Assembly: GCA_029582165.1 (NCBI GenBank)
Contig: CM055889.1
Location: 33,023,427-33,087,426 of the forward strand
Length of the DNA stretch: 64,000 bases
DNA from: Portulaca oleracea
Lineage: Eukaryota; Streptophyta; Magnoliopsida; Caryophyllales; Portulacaceae
Reading direction: 5' to 3'
The translations under genes and the position numbers were made by a program. This document shows positions 46,034-56,025 of this stretch, in pieces (positions within the stretch are counted from its first letter, which is position 1; each line of letters begins with the position of its first letter). The notes below the pieces were generated by a model, which did no database searches, had not been told where the DNA came from, and saw only the letters and a list, made by a program, of their open reading frames with translations.

Positions 46034-47451
46034 TTCACATTGATCGTCCTATTCTATTTTGCTTCCTTTCTTTAGCTTCTTAAATAAAGGTTCACAAGTC
46101 ATGGTGAGCTTTGAAATGAACCTACTGATGTATTGAACTCGCCCAGGAAGCCTCTTATCTCTTTTTCTGTCTTGGGAGGTTGCAACTTTTGGATAGCCTT
46201 TATCTTTGAAGGATCAACTTCAACACCTCGTTGGCTAACCACATAACCCAGCAGCTTCCCAGAGGTAACACCGAAGGTGCACTTTGCTGGATTAAGCCGC
46301 ATCTTGTATTTGCGAAGTCGCAGAAAGAACTTACGAAGGTTAGGAATATGCTCCTCCCTCGTTTTAGACTTAACAATCATGTCATCCATGTAAACCTCTA
46401 CCTCTATGTTGATCATGTCATGAGGTAAGGTGTTGAAAGTTCTTTGATATGTTGCTCCGGCATTTTTGAGACCGAAAGACATAACCACATAACAGTACGT
46501 TCCCCATGGGGTAGTGAATGATGTTTTCTCCATGTCTTCTTCTGCCATTTTGATTTGATTGTAACCGGCATACCCGTCCATAAAGGATAGAAGCTCATGT
46601 CAGCAAGTGTTATCCACTAATATATCGATGTGAGGTAAAGGGAAACTATCCTTGGGACTGGCTTTGTTGAGATCTCGAAAGTCAACACACATGCGCACTT
46701 TCCCATCTTTCTTGGGCACCGGGACAATGTTAGCAATCCACTCAGGATATTGGACTGCTTTGATGAACTTAGCATTAAGTTACTTGATTAACTCTTCCTC
46801 AATCTTCTTTGCCCATTCAGGTTTGATCCTCCTAGCCTTTTGTCGAACTGGCTTTGCATTAGGAAGCAAAGGTATAGTGTGCTCCACTATTTCTCTGTCG
46901 ATCCCAGGCATGTCTTCGTAGGACCATGCGAAAACGTCGACAAACTCCTTGAGAAGCTCCGTGAATGCTACCCGTTCTTTTGCTGTAAGTGAGCTACCTA
47001 ACTTCAATTCTGGAGGTTGCTCTTCTGTACCCACGTTTATGATGATGGTGTCTTCTAACACCGCCATTTTATGCTCATGTTCATTAGAAAATTCTTTTAA
47101 GGGTTCATTAAATTCCAGATTATTATTGTGCGTGATTCGGGAAGAGGGGAAAGAAGAATCAGAGTAAGCAGAAAGGTTCATCTTATTGAATGCAGAAAGA
47201 AATACATCGCCAGCAGACTCGAGACTAGACTCACTTGACTCTAGACCCTTAAGACCTGACTCTATGTCATTAGGAACATACTCTCCTATAGATAAAGCAA
47301 AGTTATTCTCCTCAGCATCGACCCACGAGACCGCTTTAACTCCTCCGTCATCAGTAATCATGGAACTTGGGTCAAAGCTTGGGTTGGACAAAGCAGTGAC
47401 GACAGCATCAGCTTCAGACTTCTCTTGGACGGCTTCTTGTCCAAACAGCAT
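46034..47451 (-). pseudogene. Tat pol: reverse transcriptase
   Basis: The pre-RT spacer is acidic (ADAVVTALSNPSFDPSSMIT), followed by KEFVDVFAWSYEDMPGID, HTIPLLPNAKPVRQKARRI and KPEWAKKIEEE. After a stop near 46780 it continues AVQYPEWIANIVPVPKKDGK, RMCVDFRDLNKASPKDSFP, MDGYAGYNQIKMAEEDMEKT, TYCYVVMSFGLKNAGATYQR and the catalytic VYMDDMIVKS. Then come FFLRLRKYKMRLNPAKCTFG, KLLGYVVSQRGVEVDPSKI and KEIRGFLG. Frames break near 46600 and again at about 46040-46100, before RNase H. All RT signature motifs remain readable. Confidence 0.87.
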
Positions 47452-47588
47452 GCCAAAAATGTTACTCCCAGCAAGATGAGTCCATTCTAATGGAGGCTAT
47501 TTGTCCCGAGCGGGAACAAAGACAGTAGCCATATTAATTGAGCAATCATCAAAGACTTCTAATCCAGCAACTTTAATTCCTTTGTTCT

Positions 47589-48404
47589 TCAGGTAAAAGG
47601 GTTCAGGGAATCCATAATAGGGGAAGTCATCACCTTCCCTAACAAATTGCCATTAAGAGTAAGTGGATAGGGCTTCATCTGGAATAAAGTGGGAGGATTG
47701 TCCATCCTCTTTTGTTCAACGATAGCCATTTTTGCGAGCCTGACCTTCTTCTCAGTTGTCTTGTAGCCTAAGCCAAACCATCCCTGTTGCTTGAAGATCT
47801 TGAACACGGGCGAAATTTGTTCTTCCGATTCTTGCCCAGCGGCATTCCCGGGAAATATCCTTGTTTCTTGAGTATAGCATGTACTTTGGGATTTGAGTAG
47901 AGATCGAAGTCAAAAGGTGCTTCATCCTTGCTCATCATCGCCACAAGCTCAAAGTTGTGGAGTTCTTCATCCATTGAATTGTGCTCCACTTCAAGAATTG
48001 ACTGTTTAGGAGTGAAAACAGCGTTGATAGACTCTCCCGAGATAGTAATCACTTGTCCTTGAACCAGCATTTTCACCTTTTTATGTAGAGTAGATGCTAT
48101 TGCGTTGCACTCATGAAGCCATGGCCTCCCTAACAGTAAATTGAAAGAGGCTGGAATGTCTAGCACCACAAATTCCACGTTCCGAGTGACGCTGCCAGTG
48201 GTAATGGGCAATACTATAGATCCGACCGATTTCCAAGGAGAATTGTCATACTCCCTTAGTTGCACACCGTTCTGAGCCAAGTGTTGTTGTTGAACTCCTA
48301 ATTTTTACGCCGTCCTCCAAGGGCACACATTCACAGCTGAACCATTGTCAACCAGGTCTAGTGGGATAGTTTTATTGGAGCTTTGTTGTGAGACGCTCCT
48401 CCCT
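47589..48404 (-). pseudogene. Tat protease and G-patch-like spacer
   Basis: The aspartic protease site reads LVDNGSAVNVCP near 48320-48360 (D-N-G-S; usually D-[TSG]-G-[AS]). It continues WKSVGSIVLPITTGSVTRN, VEFVVLDIPASFNLLLGRPW and LHECNAIASTLHKKVKM. Downstream (47807-47589) a glycine-rich GWFGLGYKTTEKK resembles the G-patch-like stretch common in these polyproteins. A stop (TAA) lies between the active site and the main ORF start at 48280, and the frame changes at about 47790. Confidence 0.77.
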
Positions 48405-48555
48405 GAGGCAGATCCTCAATCCCAAAAGTAATCATCTCCTGTTGGGTAGTAACATGAGCAACCAACGTTTCGGGAGTTGTCGTAGGGGATATAGTGAGTG
48501 CTGTAAGAGCATCCAACATCTTCTGTCTATGAGCATGTGACGTACATATGAGTTG

Positions 48556-48984
48556 CTATATGGTAACCTCCGCCCTTGTCTTTTTGAGTTGAGAAAGAAG
48601 AGGATCTTCAGGGGAGACCTGATTGTCATTACCGGCCGTTGGTGTTGGGTTAGGAACAGTCACTGGGGTGGTGGTGTTCCTTTGGTTATGGCGACCAGAC
48701 CGAGTAAGAAATGCCACATCATCTGGTTCATCTTTCTCCATCCATTCTGTCTCGGGATGCTCATGCTCATCATCTTTGTCACTATCCCAAATACCATGGA
48801 TGAACAGACCTTCCGGGAATCCAACTATTTCGGGGACAAGTTGACCTTCTTCTACAATCAAAGTAGAGGGGTCGAAGCGGAAATCCCCACAGAAAATAGC
48901 ATTTGCATGTTCAGGCATAGGGTTACTTTGATTGTTTGGTTTCTTGGCGGCTTTTGGCATTGGCAACGTCCCTGCCCTAACCAT
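48556..48984 (-). pseudogene. Gag-protease linker of Tat element
   Basis: This 142-aa segment is in the same frame as gag and separated from it by a single TGA at 49009-49011. It reads MVRAGTLPMPKAAKKPNNQS and an acidic stretch (HGIWDSDKDDEHEHPETEW), then SGRHNQRNTTTPV. The last is typical of the low-complexity region before Tat protease. It stops at 48556 before the protease. Confidence 0.65.
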
Positions 48985-49008
48985 ATCTTCTATCTTGTTC
49001 CTGAGAGT

Positions 49009-50439
49009 TCAACATTTCTTAGTGTCATGTCCTTGGCAACGGTGATAGCGGCAAAATTGGTTGGTATCCCAGTTTCTACCTTTGATTTCCTGCTCCTCTT
49101 TCGGTAAGGGCAAAACCAAGATACCCTTCTTGACTAGACGGTCGAGAGCTTGAGAGTAAGGAACATCCAAAGGCGTATAAGTCTCATACTTCGGTACATA
49201 GGGCCTCTTACGCTGGATAGAGTTAGTATCCATGATCTTAGGAGGTTGGCTAACCGCACTAGTGGCCCTCCTGTTGGAGCTGGACCCTTTCCATCCAGGC
49301 GAAGCGGTCTTATCATTGTGCATCGCCTCTAATTGGACACAAATGTCTTTTAGGGAATCAAAGTCCTTTACAACATGGTACCCAAAATGCTTGGATAGAT
49401 TGCTCTTGAGTCCTTGCTTAAAGGTAGATAACTGTAGTCGGAGTGGTATTGTCTCATTGATGTGGGATAACTTTGTATGCCATCTTTCAAAGTAATCCAT
49501 AAAGGACTCATCATCCCGTTGCTTCATGGTGGTTAAGTCATCCACCATAGCTTGCTTCTTCTGGATGCGAGTGTAATGGTGGATAAAAGCTTTGAATAGC
49601 TCACTCCAGTTGGTTTTGATTTGGGGTGACAGTGCATGATACCATACCTTTGCTTCTCCGTCTAGGGTGGATGGAAAGACAGTAGAGTATAAGTCAGTAT
49701 CAATCCGATTTAAAGGTACCAACCTCATGAACTCCTCAACATGATGAATAGGGTTCTCAGAAGGTTTGAACCTAATATTTGGCACTTCAACTTTGTCAGC
49801 TACCTTCAGGGTTGGTTGAACAGGCAATGGAACTTCCAAGTATTTGTTAGCAAAGGCCGACACAGAGCTCATTGCTTTGGTGAAGCTTTCTAACTTCTGC
49901 TCAAGGGCCTTAACAGCGGGGTCCCTTGTAGGTTTAGACATTTCAGGCGTGTTAACCTTAGCCTTAGATATCCCTATTCCTCCAGTGTCTGAGGATGTCT
50001 TGATGATTTCAGGTTCAGATTCATATCCTTGCATTTCTTCATCATCCTCTTCAACATTCAGCCCTAACTTGGTGTTGATCTTAGTGATGGCTTGCAACAT
50101 GCCATCCATCACTTGTTGTTGTTCACTCAGCCTTTTACTCATCTTCTGCTCCTGCTCTAAGGTATTAGTGAACACAAGACCTTGCATTTTGGAATAAAGC
50201 TCGTCCAAATGCTTCGTGATGTTGGCTTCGGTGCTTTGGACCGGGACTTCTTGGAATTGCTCGCCAGACATGATGCAGTCACTAGTTGCAGATGGATCGT
50301 AATGTGGGTTTGGAACCAAACGACCAGTTCGTGGATCTCGAATGCGTGCTCGAAGTCGATCACCAATGATTCCTGCATGGAAATTCAAAGTTAGCACACT
50401 CGATGACATACTCTGACACGTACTACCCGATGCATGCAT
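49009..50439 (-). CDS. Tat gag
   Basis: The open frame is 476 aa. The true start may be MSGEQFQEVPVQ (50270), or the upstream part may be joined by leader splicing (a CATGCAG acceptor-like site near 50370). A helical region (TKHLDELYSKMQ; EQEQKMSKRLSEQQQVMDGM) precedes the capsid-like gag domain (IRFKPSENPIHHVEEFMRLV, DGEAKVWYHALSPQIK, FKAFIHHYTRIQKKQAM, FMDYFERWHTKLSHI, FKQGLKSNLSKHFGYHV). The C-terminus is CRYHRCQGHDTKKC, the Tat-type zinc-knuckle variant, then TGA. Continuing past the TGA the frame reads TLRNKIEDMVRAG, which normally follows this motif, so the stop lies within the expected polyprotein. Confidence 0.9.
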   Translation of the reverse strand: MHASGSTCQSMSSSVLTLNFHAGIIGDRLRARIRDPRTGRLVPNPHYDPSATSDCIMSGEQFQEVPVQSTEANITKHLDELYSKMQGLVFTNTLEQEQKMSKRLSEQQQVMDGMLQAITKINTKLGLNVEEDDEEMQGYESEPEIIKTSSDTGGIGISKAKVNTPEMSKPTRDPAVKALEQKLESFTKAMSSVSAFANKYLEVPLPVQPTLKVADKVEVPNIRFKPSENPIHHVEEFMRLVPLNRIDTDLYSTVFPSTLDGEAKVWYHALSPQIKTNWSELFKAFIHHYTRIQKKQAMVDDLTTMKQRDDESFMDYFERWHTKLSHINETIPLRLQLSTFKQGLKSNLSKHFGYHVVKDFDSLKDICVQLEAMHNDKTASPGWKGSSSNRRATSAVSQPPKIMDTNSIQRKRPYVPKYETYTPLDVPYSQALDRLVKKGILVLPLPKEEQEIKGRNWDTNQFCRYHRCQGHDTKKC

Positions 50440-51730
50440 GCCCTAAGAGACCTATATGACCTTAACTGACTCGACACAAATATGCTAACACGAGGGACTC
50501 ACCCACTTTTTGGGAGTGCATGACCTAACTCTATATGGACCTATGGACAAAGCATTATAAAGGGCCGAATAAAGTCAAACATAGCAAGCGGGACGTAAAT
50601 TGATGGGTTCAAGTCAGTGTTTCTCAATTCGGATGAGCTCAAACCACAAGTCGGCCGTTTTAAGGAGAATCCGTAACTTGGCCCAACAACTTTTAGACAG
50701 CTCAAGCCATAATGACTATTATGCGGACTATAATAATGCTTAACAAGACTGACAACCCGTTCTTTTTTCTTTTTATTACTTATCTATTTTATTTTATTAG
50801 TCGAGGAAAATGGACATTGTAAAGGATTGAATAAAGTCAACAATAAGCGAGTCATAATTAATTTATTGGTTTAATCAACAAATCCAATAAGGTTGGACCT
50901 AACAACGGGCCGGCCATAACAAATGGTGGATTTATTAATTAAATCGACAAATCAATTTTCTCGAGCTTAGTGATTATTATGCAATCTAAAACGTTATCCA
51001 TTAACTTTGTTGGACCTTTTAATTCACTTTTTTTGGACCTTTGTTAAGAGAATTTCGTAAAGGGCCATATAATATCATCAAAGGTGAGTCGATTTTTATT
51101 TATTAGTTAAAATAATCACCCTTCAAACATAAATGGGCCCTTCCACTTGGGCTAACCATGATGCCTTTGGAGTTAATTATTCTAATTAATAAGTAATTAT
51201 TTTCTCAACCTAATGAATTTTATATGGACTAGAACAAAACTTCCAAACAAGGGTCGACTCTAAAACAAAAGGAAAAAAAAAGGGAAGGGGTAACACATAG
51301 CACATAGCATACACATGAAGGGACACCCTAAACCAAGGCTCTATGTTCATGGATTTTTCTATGGTTGGATTTCATGGCCTACCGCACGTTTTCATATCCG
51401 TTCTCCGTACCCGAGGGTAGGGAGTGCGAGGTATTTCTCAAAGAACTTCAAGGAAGCCCTATGAGTGTAACGCGGGGAGAGAGGGGACCAAATGCTTGGC
51501 GATGTAGGGTGCATCCCACAAGTAGTGGCCCGCCCGCTCTCGAGGGAAACACCTAGGTATAACTTATCCGTCGCCTTTGTGCTAACGTGTCAAAAGACGC
51601 GATTAGTAGCCCGGTATGCAAAGGATGCCTAAAATAAGAATTATAAAATCGCGAAAATAATCAACTTCTCCCTTTTACAATTTCAATTAATTCGATTTTT
51701 TCAAGTTTTACCCTCTTTTTAAGTTTAAGT
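50440..51730 (-). other. Leader of 18-kb Tat element
   Basis: Non-coding sequence between the PBS and gag. Several blocks match the leader at 6595-7912: CAGTGTTTCTCAATTCGGAT, GGCCGTTTTAAGGAGAATCC, CATAGCACATAGCATACA and CTAAACCAAGGCTCTATGT. No gene seen. The small plus-strand ORF at 51365 is not supported by anything. Confidence 0.65.
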
Positions 51731-51747
51731 CCCTAGAGGAGTCGCCA
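51731..51747 (-). promoter_or_regulatory. Primer binding site of 18-kb Tat element
   Basis: The minus strand reads TGGCGACTCCTCTAGGG three bases inside the 5' LTR. It shares TGGCGAC with the PBS at 7913-7931 and is complementary to a tRNA 3' end. Confidence 0.78.
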
Positions 51748-51750
51748 ATC

Positions 51751-53330
51751 TGTAGGACCCGGAAAATTCCCGTTCGGGGAAATTGTTTCTGGATGCGCTA
51801 ATTAATTGATCGGGAGCCGACTAAGGTTGCTTAATCCTTAAATAAGGATATTTTTATTTTATGAAATTCATTTTCGGGGTGGTGAAATTTTATTTATTTT
51901 ACAAATCCATTTTTTTATTATCTAAATATTGAAATTACACCAAAAAATATATTAAATATAATTTAAAATCGTCCCATGCTACCAACTCGAGCCTAAAAGA
52001 AAGTAATTGGACCGCCAAGGACGGTCAAAACCCGCGCAGGTTTTGACAGGACTTGGGCTGGGTCGTCCACTTTCTTGGGCCAGAGAAAATGAGTTAGAAA
52101 CAATAAAACCCGTGCGGGTTTTATGGTTTCATGACCCATTTTCTCTCGGCTTTGGCCTTCAATGTGAGGAATGGGAGATGTCTAAATCATCTTTAAATAT
52201 TTTTAGTGTAAATTTCAAGATTAAATAACTAAACAGATTATAAAAAAGAATAAAGAGTCGCCAGCCGATTTAAGGAAACCGACAAACCATAAAATTAATA
52301 AAAATGTCTCCGGTCTACGAAACCCGATTCTAAGTCCGGGGGTAAGGTTACGAATTCGAGAATTATAAGAATTCTCGAATTCGCCTGTTAGAAAACAGAC
52401 TCTACTAAAATCGACATTAAAATGAAAGAAAGCGGGAAGAAGTTTAATTAATTTCGCAAATTTATATTCTTAAACATGCAATATAAAGAATGGAGTTTTT
52501 TGTTTTACAAAGGTATGCAAATACAACGTAAATAAAAGACAAATTACATGATTAAATAATAATAACGAACAGAAACATGAAACCGAACATCTTTGATTTA
52601 AAAGCCCGAATGCACCGATCAAAATGCTTTGACATCCCTTGACTTGATGGATGAAGGACGATTATGAGAGGATTAGAATGGTAGTGTGTGGATGATATTT
52701 TTGGTGGAGTTATGGTAATGAGAATAGTGAGAATGATGGAAGTATGATGAGAGTTTAGGAGAGTAAGGGTAGAGTTATGGTGATAGTGGGTGATTTGAGT
52801 ATAATGGAGGTGGTTTATGAGAGTTGTTAATGATCAATGAAGGGAATGGATGGGGGTATTTATAGGTGATGAGGTGAAGGATTTGGAGGGAAATGGAGGG
52901 AGAATCAATGGGGACACATCCCCATGATCATGCCATGCAATCACGTAGCTTCCAAGTCAAGGCCAAGGTCAAAACATGTGGGCTAAGATCAAGGGAGGGT
53001 GATCAAAGTTTTTGGCGCTGGATTTTTCAAGATAAAACCCGCGCGGCTTTTGTTAATCTATCACACGGATCGCTGATGTAAGCAATGCCAAAATGACGCG
53101 CTTCAAGGACTACAAAACCCGCGCGGGTTTTGTAGTATCTGTGCCGGGGCGCGCCTTGGGCATGTCCCGGCTCTGGGCCATCCTCTTCAAATAAAACCCA
53201 TGCGGGTTTTATTTTTTGTAGTGGGCCGACTTGATCTTGTTTGTTTGCATTTTCTACTCCGTTGGCCCAAAGATGTATCCGGCCCTCTTGACAAGTCGGG
53301 ATTATTTCTGAACAAATCCCGGTGTCTACA
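51751..53330 (-). repeat. 5' LTR of 18-kb Tat element
   Basis: The LTR is 1580 bp, TGTAGGACCCGG to GGTGTCTACA. A TATA box (TATAAATA, minus strand) is at 52857-52864. Five palindrome copies are at 52024, 52103, 53032, 53110 and 53189, in the same relative places as in the 3' LTR. GTTAC follows at 53331-53335. Confidence 0.93.
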
Positions 53331-53335
53331 GTTAC

Positions 53336-54060
53336 TAGATGCATTTCATGAATTATTAAACAAAAATGTTTTAGAGTGAACATCCACTTGTTCTAACTCT
53401 TTAGGATTAGTCCAATTTATTCACAAAATGTTACTCGAAAGAAGGTAATTTATGCGACCACTATTTAAAAATGCATGAAATCACCTTAAAGTTGCATCGG
53501 TTCATTGTAAAACCATGATAAACATGATTTAGGCAATCCTAATGTATTTTAGTTTAAAAGGAGTCGTCACTCGACTTTTTAAGGAGAAAAGCCAAAACAA
53601 AACTGAAAATAAAGAAAGAAGACTCCGCCCATGAACCAAGAAGTGGATTTGGGGGTAAGGTTACGAACTCGAAAGGTAAAAACTTTTGAGTTCGCTTCTC
53701 ACTTTAGAAAAGACTACTAAAAGTTTGAAAAGTGTTTTTGATAAAGTTTGGAAAGGAAGTGAATTCAAACTTTACATGATTATTTCATTAAACATGCAAA
53801 AAGAATGAAGAAATTACAACATAAACAAGCACTTTACATTAGGAATAAGCACAACAAACGTACCTATATGATGATTTTTAAGAGGAGCCTTGCCTAGCCT
53901 TTTTTTGTTCTTGAAGAAACTTGCTTGAAGACTTAACACTTCACTTGTTGATGCTAAATGGAACCAAGGTTTAGGTAGGAAAAAGGGTAGGAAAAGGATA
54001 GGAAAAATATTCTTTTTGTGGGATTTTTGAGTTGATTTTTGTGGCGTTTTTGAGTTATCA
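53336..54060 (-). repeat. Tat LTR remnant, right piece
   Basis: It continues the LTR interrupted by the 18-kb element. GAGTGAACATCCACTTGTTC, AAAGTTGCATCG, AAGACTCCGCC and GAAGAGGAGCC-type segments parallel 8130-8830 of the truncated Tat LTR, with similar order and spacing. It ends near 54060, where the similarity fades, so it is incomplete. Confidence 0.65.
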
Positions 54061-54148
54061 ACTACAAACTAAAATTGATAAGCAAAACATCTATTTAATT
54101 ACATATAATTTTATTTAAAAAAATTACATATGGATACATATTAATTTG

Positions 54149-54530
54149 GGGTTTTGGCTTAAAATAATCCGAAGTCAAAGGTGAGTGGCTAAAAATAATT
54201 CAAACTAACTTTTTGGCTGAGAATGTGCTAAACTTTTTACCTATTTACTCTGACTAAACCAGAATTGAATTCCTACGTCGTAAAGCTGACTTAACACATT
54301 TAAAAAATTCAAAGACATAGTGGGTTAATATCTAGTTCATTCCGTTTATAGTATTTTAGTCAAGTCTGAACTTTTCAAGGGCGCCAAGCTAGCTTTGCGA
54401 TGTCAAAATTCACTTCTGGTTTAGTTAGAGTAAATAGGTTAAAAGTTTGGCACATTCTCAGCCAAAAAGTCAGTTTGGATTATTTTCAACCACTCACATC
54501 TGACTTCGGATTATTTTGAGCAAGAAACCC
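54149..54530. mobile_element. Mutator-like MITE, 382 bp
   Basis: Long inverted repeats start GGGTTTTGGCTTAAAATAAT and end in the near-complement (ATTATTTTGAGCAAGAAACCC), extending well over 100 bp inward. The 10-bp TATTAATTTG flanks it exactly on both sides (54139-54148 and 54531-54540). It has no coding capacity. Confidence 0.85.
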
Positions 54531-54540
54531 TATTAATTTG

Positions 54541-54813
54541 TTTTAGATCATGTTTGACAACCAGTTGGTAATTGTTAGCTTATAGTTGGTTGATGATAGC
54601 TGTTTGGACTTGTTATTTGACTTAACTATTTGGGTTTGCTAATTGTAGGAAAAATGATTGGTAAAGTAGTTGTTTGTCAAAAATGACTTCAAATAGCTTT
54701 TTAAGTAACTTTTTGAAAACAAGCTTATTGGATCCAAAAAGCTAAATTAAAAAACTACTTACCAAACACCGCAGGTAGTTTTTTGAGTTTGGTGAAAAAG
54801 CTGACAGTATTCA

Positions 54814-54870
<57 letters not shown>

Positions 54871-55100
54871 TATAATAAATAATAATCCATTCTTTAGAAT
54901 TGAGCTATAATCAGCCCAACTTTACAACCCATCGATTGTACCAGATCAATACTGGTAATGATATATACACTAAAAATTATTATATAGTTAATTTATAATG
55001 TAGAGATTGCTATATTCAACGGGGTGTAAAGTACAGTTTACTGTGACACAACAAAGTTAAAAATATGGTTATTATTATCTAATTAACCAAAATATGGATT

Positions 55101-55104
<4 letters not shown>
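54541..55104. other. Unassigned AT-rich stretch with (AAT)n
   Basis: No gene seen. It contains an (AAT)n tract at about 54813-54870 and a segment (54550-54800) with TTTGACAACCAGTTGG and ACCAAACACCGCAGGTAGTT, which looks like a degraded MITE. No ends could be set. Confidence 0.5.

Positions 55105-55137
<33 letters not shown>
55105..55137. repeat. (TA)n tract at 3' end of minus-strand LINE
   Basis: A TA repeat directly downstream of the LINE 3' UTR in its own (minus) orientation. Confidence 0.95.
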
Positions 55138-55139
<2 letters not shown>

Positions 55140-55666
55140 CACAAAAAATCAGAATATATTCACAGCAGGAAAAACCAAGAATTACAAAGGGGAGGGAGAT
55201 GGCATAGGCCCCTTAGATTACATTGCTAGGACTAAATCTCTAATCTTTCTATATCTCTTGTGGTGCTTCGCCATTATTAAACATCGAGTTCGGACACTAT
55301 CAATTATGTTTTGAGCTGTTTCTTTCGGGCTATCATGTTTCCCACCATGGATCCTTGCATTCCGTTGTCTCCATATGTGATAGTTTACTGCACCAAAAAT
55401 TGTATACGTGAAATGACGCATCCAGATGGGCCCTTTGAAGTTTGTGGTCTTGTTCACAAGATCCCCCATACTTTGCAAGCTACTGTACTCTTCACAAAGC
55501 TTCCAACCACTTACATGGCCATGGACATCACGGGTATAGGTGCAATTGACAAACAAGTGATCCATGGTTTCTTCTTCTCTGCCATAGTAGAAGCAAGTGA
55601 CGTCTCTCCCCGTCCCATTTGCAAGTTCTAGCTTTCATCGGTAATCGATGGAGAAGCAGAACCCAT

Positions 55667-55668
<2 letters not shown>
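55138..55668 (-). pseudogene. LINE (L1-type) 3' fragment, minus strand
   Basis: It begins inside the zf-RVT region (HRLPMKARTCKW), followed by MDHLFVNCTYTRDVHG and then FTYTIFGAVNYHIWRQRNAR, RIHGGKHD and a C-terminus RYRKIRDLVLAM with a stop at 55218. The Cys/His spacing fits a zinc site that has lost part of its first half. (TA)n lies directly on both sides (55105-55137 and 55669-55700). The fragment is only about 530 bp, strongly 5'-truncated. Confidence 0.83.

Positions 55669-55700
<32 letters not shown>
55669..55700. repeat. (TA)n tract at 5' side of minus-strand LINE
   Basis: A TA repeat immediately adjoining the truncated 5' end of the LINE. Copia-derived sequence begins shortly after. 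Confidence 0.95.
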
Positions 55701-55705
<5 letters not shown>

Positions 55706-55723
55706 AAAAATCTAACCTGCACG

Positions 55724-56025
55724 AGAACGGATGGTCAGCCGAGGAACGCATCTAACCTGCACGAGAATTCGACAATTTCAACACGAGGTAAAGTCCCAAT
55801 CCAAAATTCCCCTAAGTTGTTGACGATGATGCGTATGTCGAAGTTGCAAGGGCGTGATCAGTTCAAGTGGGAGCCTGTTGCCAAAAGAGGAGTTGATGGG
55901 AGGTCAACTGGGACCTCTGTTGATCTTTGCTGAACAAGATCGAGATGAATGCACTAGAGGATTCCAAGACGAGTGGTGGTGGTGATGAACGACAAAGGCT
56001 ACAATTTGTTCTCCAAGTGGGAGAT
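55724..56025 (+). other. Duplicate of Copia 3' internal region
   Basis: It matches 57918-58209 closely (ACGGATGGTCAGCCGAGGAA; CCCTAAGTTGTTGACGATGA; AGATCGAGATGAATGCACTA) and ends in the same polypurine tract (CAAGTGGGAGAT) before the LTR. A 17-bp TCTAACCTGCACGAGAA is repeated at 55710 and 55752 in this copy only. Confidence 0.85.

Larger units (their letters stand above)
35248..53330 (-). mobile_element. Full-length 18-kb Tat-lineage Ty3/Gypsy element
   Basis: LTRs are 35248-36825 (3') and 51751-53330 (5'), both TGTAGGACCCGG ... GGTGTCTACA. GTTAC flanks the element exactly (35243-35247 and 53331-53335). PBS and PPT adjoin the LTRs. The minus strand encodes gag, protease, RT, RNase H, a second RNase H and integrase. 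The dual RNase H and the CRYHRCQGHDT motif place it in the Tat lineage. Between integrase and the 3' LTR lies about 7 kb with two plus-strand ORF modules, a tandem repeat and many short palindromes. pol is broken by frameshifts, so it is no longer autonomous. Confidence 0.93.

Noticed and set aside
53027..53383. 118-codon ORF in the 5' LTR of the Tat element
   Set aside because: It is inside the LTR, crosses the LTR end and target duplication, and has no domain.
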